Shown here: positions 4,883 to 7,310 of the stretch, one piece after another
How positions within the stretch are numbered: the stretch's first letter is position 1
How the letters are laid out: the number at the start of each line of letters is the position of its first letter
Origin: Candidatus Woesearchaeota archaeon
Lineage (GTDB): Archaea; Nanobdellota; Nanobdellia; Woesearchaeales; SKIA01
Length of the DNA: 7,310 nucleotides
NCBI GenBank assembly: GCA_007128245.1
Contig: SKXU01000070.1
Location: 1 to 7,310 of the forward strand
Reading direction: 5' to 3'
Made by a program: the position numbers and the translations under genes
The notes under the pieces: generated by a model
Databases searched by the model: none
Told to the model about the DNA's origin: nothing
Seen by the model: only the letters and a program-made list of their open reading frames with translations

Positions 4883-5533
4883 TCATGAGCACACATCAGG
4901 TTGGCGAGAAGACCTCTTCTTTTCTTCAATCAGTATTGAGAGGACAAAAAACGCCCACGTGTGCAAACTGCTTGCGTGCGTGACCGCTCCTAAGCGAGAA
5001 AACGGTTTCTCAACCAACTCATCAAACACTACCCTGTCCTCCGGACTAAGAACCTCTCGATATCGCCTAAGCTCGCGCACTAAATCTTCCATCACATGTT
5101 TTTGACTCTTACTCGTATGACCCATACACTCCTCCACCCGATCAGCAAACCGCTGCGCAAACGCTCGTTGCGCATCATCAGAGCGCACAGACACAAACAC
5201 AGGCATGCGCAAAGACAGCTTCTTAAGCAGCTCCCATGACTGCAAAAAGACCTCAGCATTCTCAGCAGCGTCTTGATAATGAAACAACCGACCAGGAAAC
5301 GTAACCGCAACTGCAACCCAGTCAGACGCAAAAGCGGTGCGCACCGCATCAGGAAATGAATAAAGTAAATCAATACTAAGTACAAAGCACTGCTCAACAG
5401 CATCTTCTACGAGAGGAAAAAACGTGTGAGGATCAGCAGTGTTTGCGCAATCAATCACACCGCACACCCCAACATCAATTGCTCTGAGCACGACGTCACG
5501 ACAGGAATCCTCTCCCAAAACAGCAACTAACAT
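4883..5533 (-). CDS. PolB2-associated RecA-fold-like protein lacking Walker A (predicted inactive ATPase)
   Basis: A 216-residue protein starting 4 nt after the PolB2 stop, so the two are almost certainly co-transcribed. Residues 20-60 ('VGVCGVIDCANTADPHTFFP', then 'VLSIDLLYSF') follow the RecA/RadA pattern of a beta strand ending in Asp ('viDcgN..dp') and a second strand before a helix. Residues 71-85 ('DWVAVAVTFPGRLFHYQD') sit where a Walker B strand would be. The N-terminus 'VLGEDSCRDVVLRA' (5-18) occupies the P-loop position but has no GK[ST], so ATP binding in the normal way is not expected. Residues 145-205 form a charged helical tail ('LSPEDRVVFDEL', 'LSILIEEKK') resembling a helical region that I recall from PolB2-neighbour proteins. 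Role inferred: non-catalytic adaptor for PolB2 in DNA repair or translesion synthesis, analogous to ImuA. The ATG at 5533 has no clear Shine-Dalgarno; translation may be coupled to PolB2. The fold call rests on pattern reading, not a search. Confidence 0.55.
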   Translation of the reverse strand: MLVAVLGEDSCRDVVLRAIDVGVCGVIDCANTADPHTFFPLVEDAVEQCFVLSIDLLYSFPDAVRTAFASDWVAVAVTFPGRLFHYQDAAENAEVFLQSWELLKKLSLRMPVFVSVRSDDAQRAFAQRFADRVEECMGHTSKSQKHVMEDLVRELRRYREVLSPEDRVVFDELVEKPFSRLGAVTHASSLHTWAFFVLSILIEEKKRSSRQPDVCS

Positions 5534-5537
5534 CTTC

Positions 5538-7310
5538 TTAGAAGAGAATCTTGTTTAACAACACTTGCGCCCGTGCATGTCCAGTGGGCAGTGAGAGTAA
5601 TGACTGCTGACCAGAAAACAAGAGCATGATTTCATCATCAGACACTCCAAACGGCCGTGCGAGTTCTTTGACAGCAAACAAGAGCTCTTTGCGATAGGAC
5701 GCAACACACAGCGTTCCAGAAAAATCGTCTACGAGGACAGGACGATTGGAAGAGAACACAAAAAACACGCGCCGCCCAGGAATCACCCTGCCAAGCTGCT
5801 CTGAGAGTTGCTGCTGAACAGATCGGGTGCCGTACGAATCTTTTGTGAGTCGCACAGAAAACGCTGCATCGGCCACAGACACTCGCTGAAGTTGTGACAG
5901 TACTGTACGTGCAGCACGGCATACCTCAACAAGCCCTCCACGTACATCACTAGGAGAAAACTGTGCAAGATACGAAACAGCGTTTTTTTGAAATTGCCGC
6001 ACAAAACGAGGAGTGCCAGAGCGGCGCGCTCGCAAACCACGAATCTTCACGCCACCATCAACAAACGCGCCAAAGTAATGCGTGCGTGCAGGACGCAAAG
6101 GGTTTGTTGCAGAAGGACAAAACGCAACCCAAGAAAATACTCCCTCACACTTGACTCGCACGCCCGTCGCACAAGAAATATCTTGTGCCAGGGAGAGCAC
6201 CTCATATTTTTGCAAACCCTTCTTGTGAACATACACAGAATCAATAAGGCCTGCTACCACACGAAACCCTCGCTCCTCAGCAAGGCGTTTTGCAACAAGC
6301 AAGCACTGCCTTGCCCATGAACACAACGCGACGTGTGTGGTCGATACTCCAAGCTTAAACTCACGATAGCGCAGATACCCATTCGCAGAAACAAGCACGC
6401 CCTTCACCGCGTCTGAACGTTGTTGAGAAAGCACTGACTCATCACGACGATACTCCTCGCGAAGCGCTAAGAACGGTTGTATCGCGCGCGCAATAAACCC
6501 TTGCTTATCCTGTGAAATACTCACGTCAACATCAGGACACGGAACCCCAGAAGAAGAGAGCGTTTCTGCAGAAATATTTTTTTGTGCGATAAGCGTCGGA
6601 AACAAACTCGCAAAATCAAGCTCAGCAACATCTTCGTGCACCCCCACCACCGGGTCGAGCGTGAGGCCTGCACGGTCTTGTGAGACAAGCGTGGACATAG
6701 AAACGGGCTTTGCGAGCGGTTTTTGTTTATACGAAACAAGCACGTCCTCAGATAATAAGAGGTGAACAAGCGAACCTTGAAAGCACGCTCCTGCGCTACG
6801 AGCAGCAACCACTCCCACAGGCAAAAACGAGAGCTGTGCAAGCGCAAGCAACCCCTCGATGTCATCGCCAAACGAGAGCTGACTGTCAATAAGGAGTCGT
6901 CCTTTGAGACGAAATGAGAAGTCACGAAAACGCACTTGTCCATAACTAAAAAACGACCTCCCTCCACGATACCGCAGCGGCGCAGAAGAAAACCGGTGAA
7001 ACGATACGAAAAGATTATGTGCTCGCAAGCGCCTATCAAGAAGTGGTAGGGCAGAAAAGGCTTCAAAGACAAACAAGACGTCAGGGTCTTTGCGCACAAA
7101 CCATTCCGCGAACGCTGCGAGCACGTCACGTTCTAAGCCCGTAAAGCGCTGATCATCAACGATTACGCAAGACACCACGTCATCAGAAGATAGTATGCGT
7201 ACAGAACATTCCACAAGCGCAGGTAATGGCTTGTCAACCACACAAAGAGAATCCGTATCAACCCCTTTTCCAACCTGTAAACCGTGTGCAGACAAAAATC
7301 GTTGCTCAAC
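5538..7310 (-). CDS. polB2: PolB2-type family B DNA polymerase with degenerate catalytic motifs; 5' end beyond the right window edge
   Basis: The frame is open to the window edge, giving 590 visible codons. A TTG at 7295 is not accepted as start because the frame continues upstream (VEQRF). Numbering here counts from that TTG. Family B order is kept: eroded exonuclease domain (about 20-180), 'DRAGLTLDPVVGVHEDVAEL' (207-226) leading into motif A 'DFASLFPT' (227-234, canonical DxxSLYPS, Asp kept), 'NISAETL' (240-246), motif B 'KGVLVSANGY' (298-307, canonical KxxxNSxYG; Lys kept, Asn and Tyr lost), motif C 'GLIDSVYV' (349-356, canonical YGDTDS; the first Asp is replaced, D352 kept), 'RGLRARRSGTP' (419-429, canonical RGIExRRxDxP with Glu and Asp lost), and a thumb region to 585. 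Exonuclease signatures (DxE, Nx3D, Yx3D) are not visible. This pattern fits the archaeal PolB2 group. It is probably the first gene of a repair operon with the RecA-like gene. Whether any polymerase activity remains cannot be told from sequence. Confidence 0.85.
   Translation of the reverse strand, partial: VEQRFLSAHGLQVGKGVDTDSLCVVDKPLPALVECSVRILSSDDVVSCVIVDDQRFTGLERDVLAAFAEWFVRKDPDVLFVFEAFSALPLLDRRLRAHNLFVSFHRFSSAPLRYRGGRSFFSYGQVRFRDFSFRLKGRLLIDSQLSFGDDIEGLLALAQLSFLPVGVVAARSAGACFQGSLVHLLLSEDVLVSYKQKPLAKPVSMSTLVSQDRAGLTLDPVVGVHEDVAELDFASLFPTLIAQKNISAETLSSSGVPCPDVDVSISQDKQGFIARAIQPFLALREEYRRDESVLSQQRSDAVKGVLVSANGYLRYREFKLGVSTTHVALCSWARQCLLVAKRLAEERGFRVVAGLIDSVYVHKKGLQKYEVLSLAQDISCATGVRVKCEGVFSWVAFCPSATNPLRPARTHYFGAFVDGGVKIRGLRARRSGTPRFVRQFQKNAVSYLAQFSPSDVRGGLVEVCRAARTVLSQLQRVSVADAAFSVRLTKDSYGTRSVQQQLSEQLGRVIPGRRVFFVFSSNRPVLVDDFSGTLCVASYRKELLFAVKELARPFGVSDDEIMLLFSGQQSLLSLPTGHARAQVLLNKILF
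5555..5587. repeat. Copy 2 of the 33-nt near-repeat, in the last codons of the PolB2 gene
   Basis: Matches 3621-3653 at 27 of 33 positions without gaps, including 16 identical consecutive bases (5572-5587). On the minus strand it encodes Thr-Gly-His-Ala-Arg-Ala-Gln-Val-Leu-Leu-Asn near the PolB2 C-terminus. Confidence 0.6.

Noticed and set aside
6521..7129. 202-codon minus-strand open frame within PolB2
   Set aside because: A different frame of the same strand as PolB2; the PolB2 frame carries motif A and the family blocks, the other peptide is featureless.
7293..7295. TTG as the start codon of the PolB2 gene
   Set aside because: The frame stays open to the window edge (VEQRF before the TTG), and family B polymerases have more N-terminal sequence, so the true start lies outside the window.
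1..7310. CRISPR array, insertion sequence or prophage
   Set aside because: No regularly spaced direct repeats, terminal inverted repeats, transposase or integrase reading frames were seen.

Overview
The window reads as chromosomal DNA of an archaeon. It carries a flavodoxin-less TYW1 (wyosine tRNA modification) with the archaeal cysteine spacing, an archaeal-type ribosomal protein S15, an archaellin-like exported protein, a PolB2-type DNA polymerase, and AT-rich TATA elements about 26 nt upstream of start codons, which implies mostly leaderless mRNAs. The S15 sequence and the short, simple proteins suggest a DPANN (Woesearchaeota-like) lineage. That placement is inference, not proof.

Layout, left to right. 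At 2-142 (+) is the C-terminal tail of a gene running in from the left, probably a YdjM-like membrane hydrolase. At 180-1382 (+) is a Kef-type cation/proton antiporter membrane domain. TYW1 (1379-2545, -) converges on it, and the two genes share the palindrome CTAG as interlocking stop codons. A small three-helix membrane protein follows (2588-2929, -), then a type II toxin-antitoxin pair (AbrB-type antitoxin 3318-3557 and MazF/PemK toxin 2989-3333, both -, overlapping by 16 nt). The rps15 gene (3778-4230, +) diverges from the antitoxin, appears to have an unusually long leader with two adjacent hairpins, and ends in a T-rich terminator. A membrane-anchored archaellin-like protein (4276-4848, -) follows. 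The right third is a tight two-gene unit read leftward: a PolB2-type polymerase with degenerate catalytic motifs (5538-7310, cut by the window edge) and, 4 nt downstream, a RecA-fold-like protein without a Walker A motif (4883-5533).

How the genes fit together. The antiporter, TYW1, S15, the small membrane protein and the archaellin-like protein look like independent single-gene units, each with its own promoter. The toxin-antitoxin pair is one coupled operon. The most interesting system is the PolB2/RecA-like cassette. Inactivated-looking PolB2 polymerases paired with RecA-like proteins have been proposed as archaeal DNA-damage or translesion modules, analogous in logic to bacterial ImuA-ImuB-DnaE2. 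Both partners here look further eroded at catalytic positions, which favours a structural or accessory role. A 33-nt near-repeat links the 3' end of the PolB2 gene to the rps15/antitoxin intergenic region.
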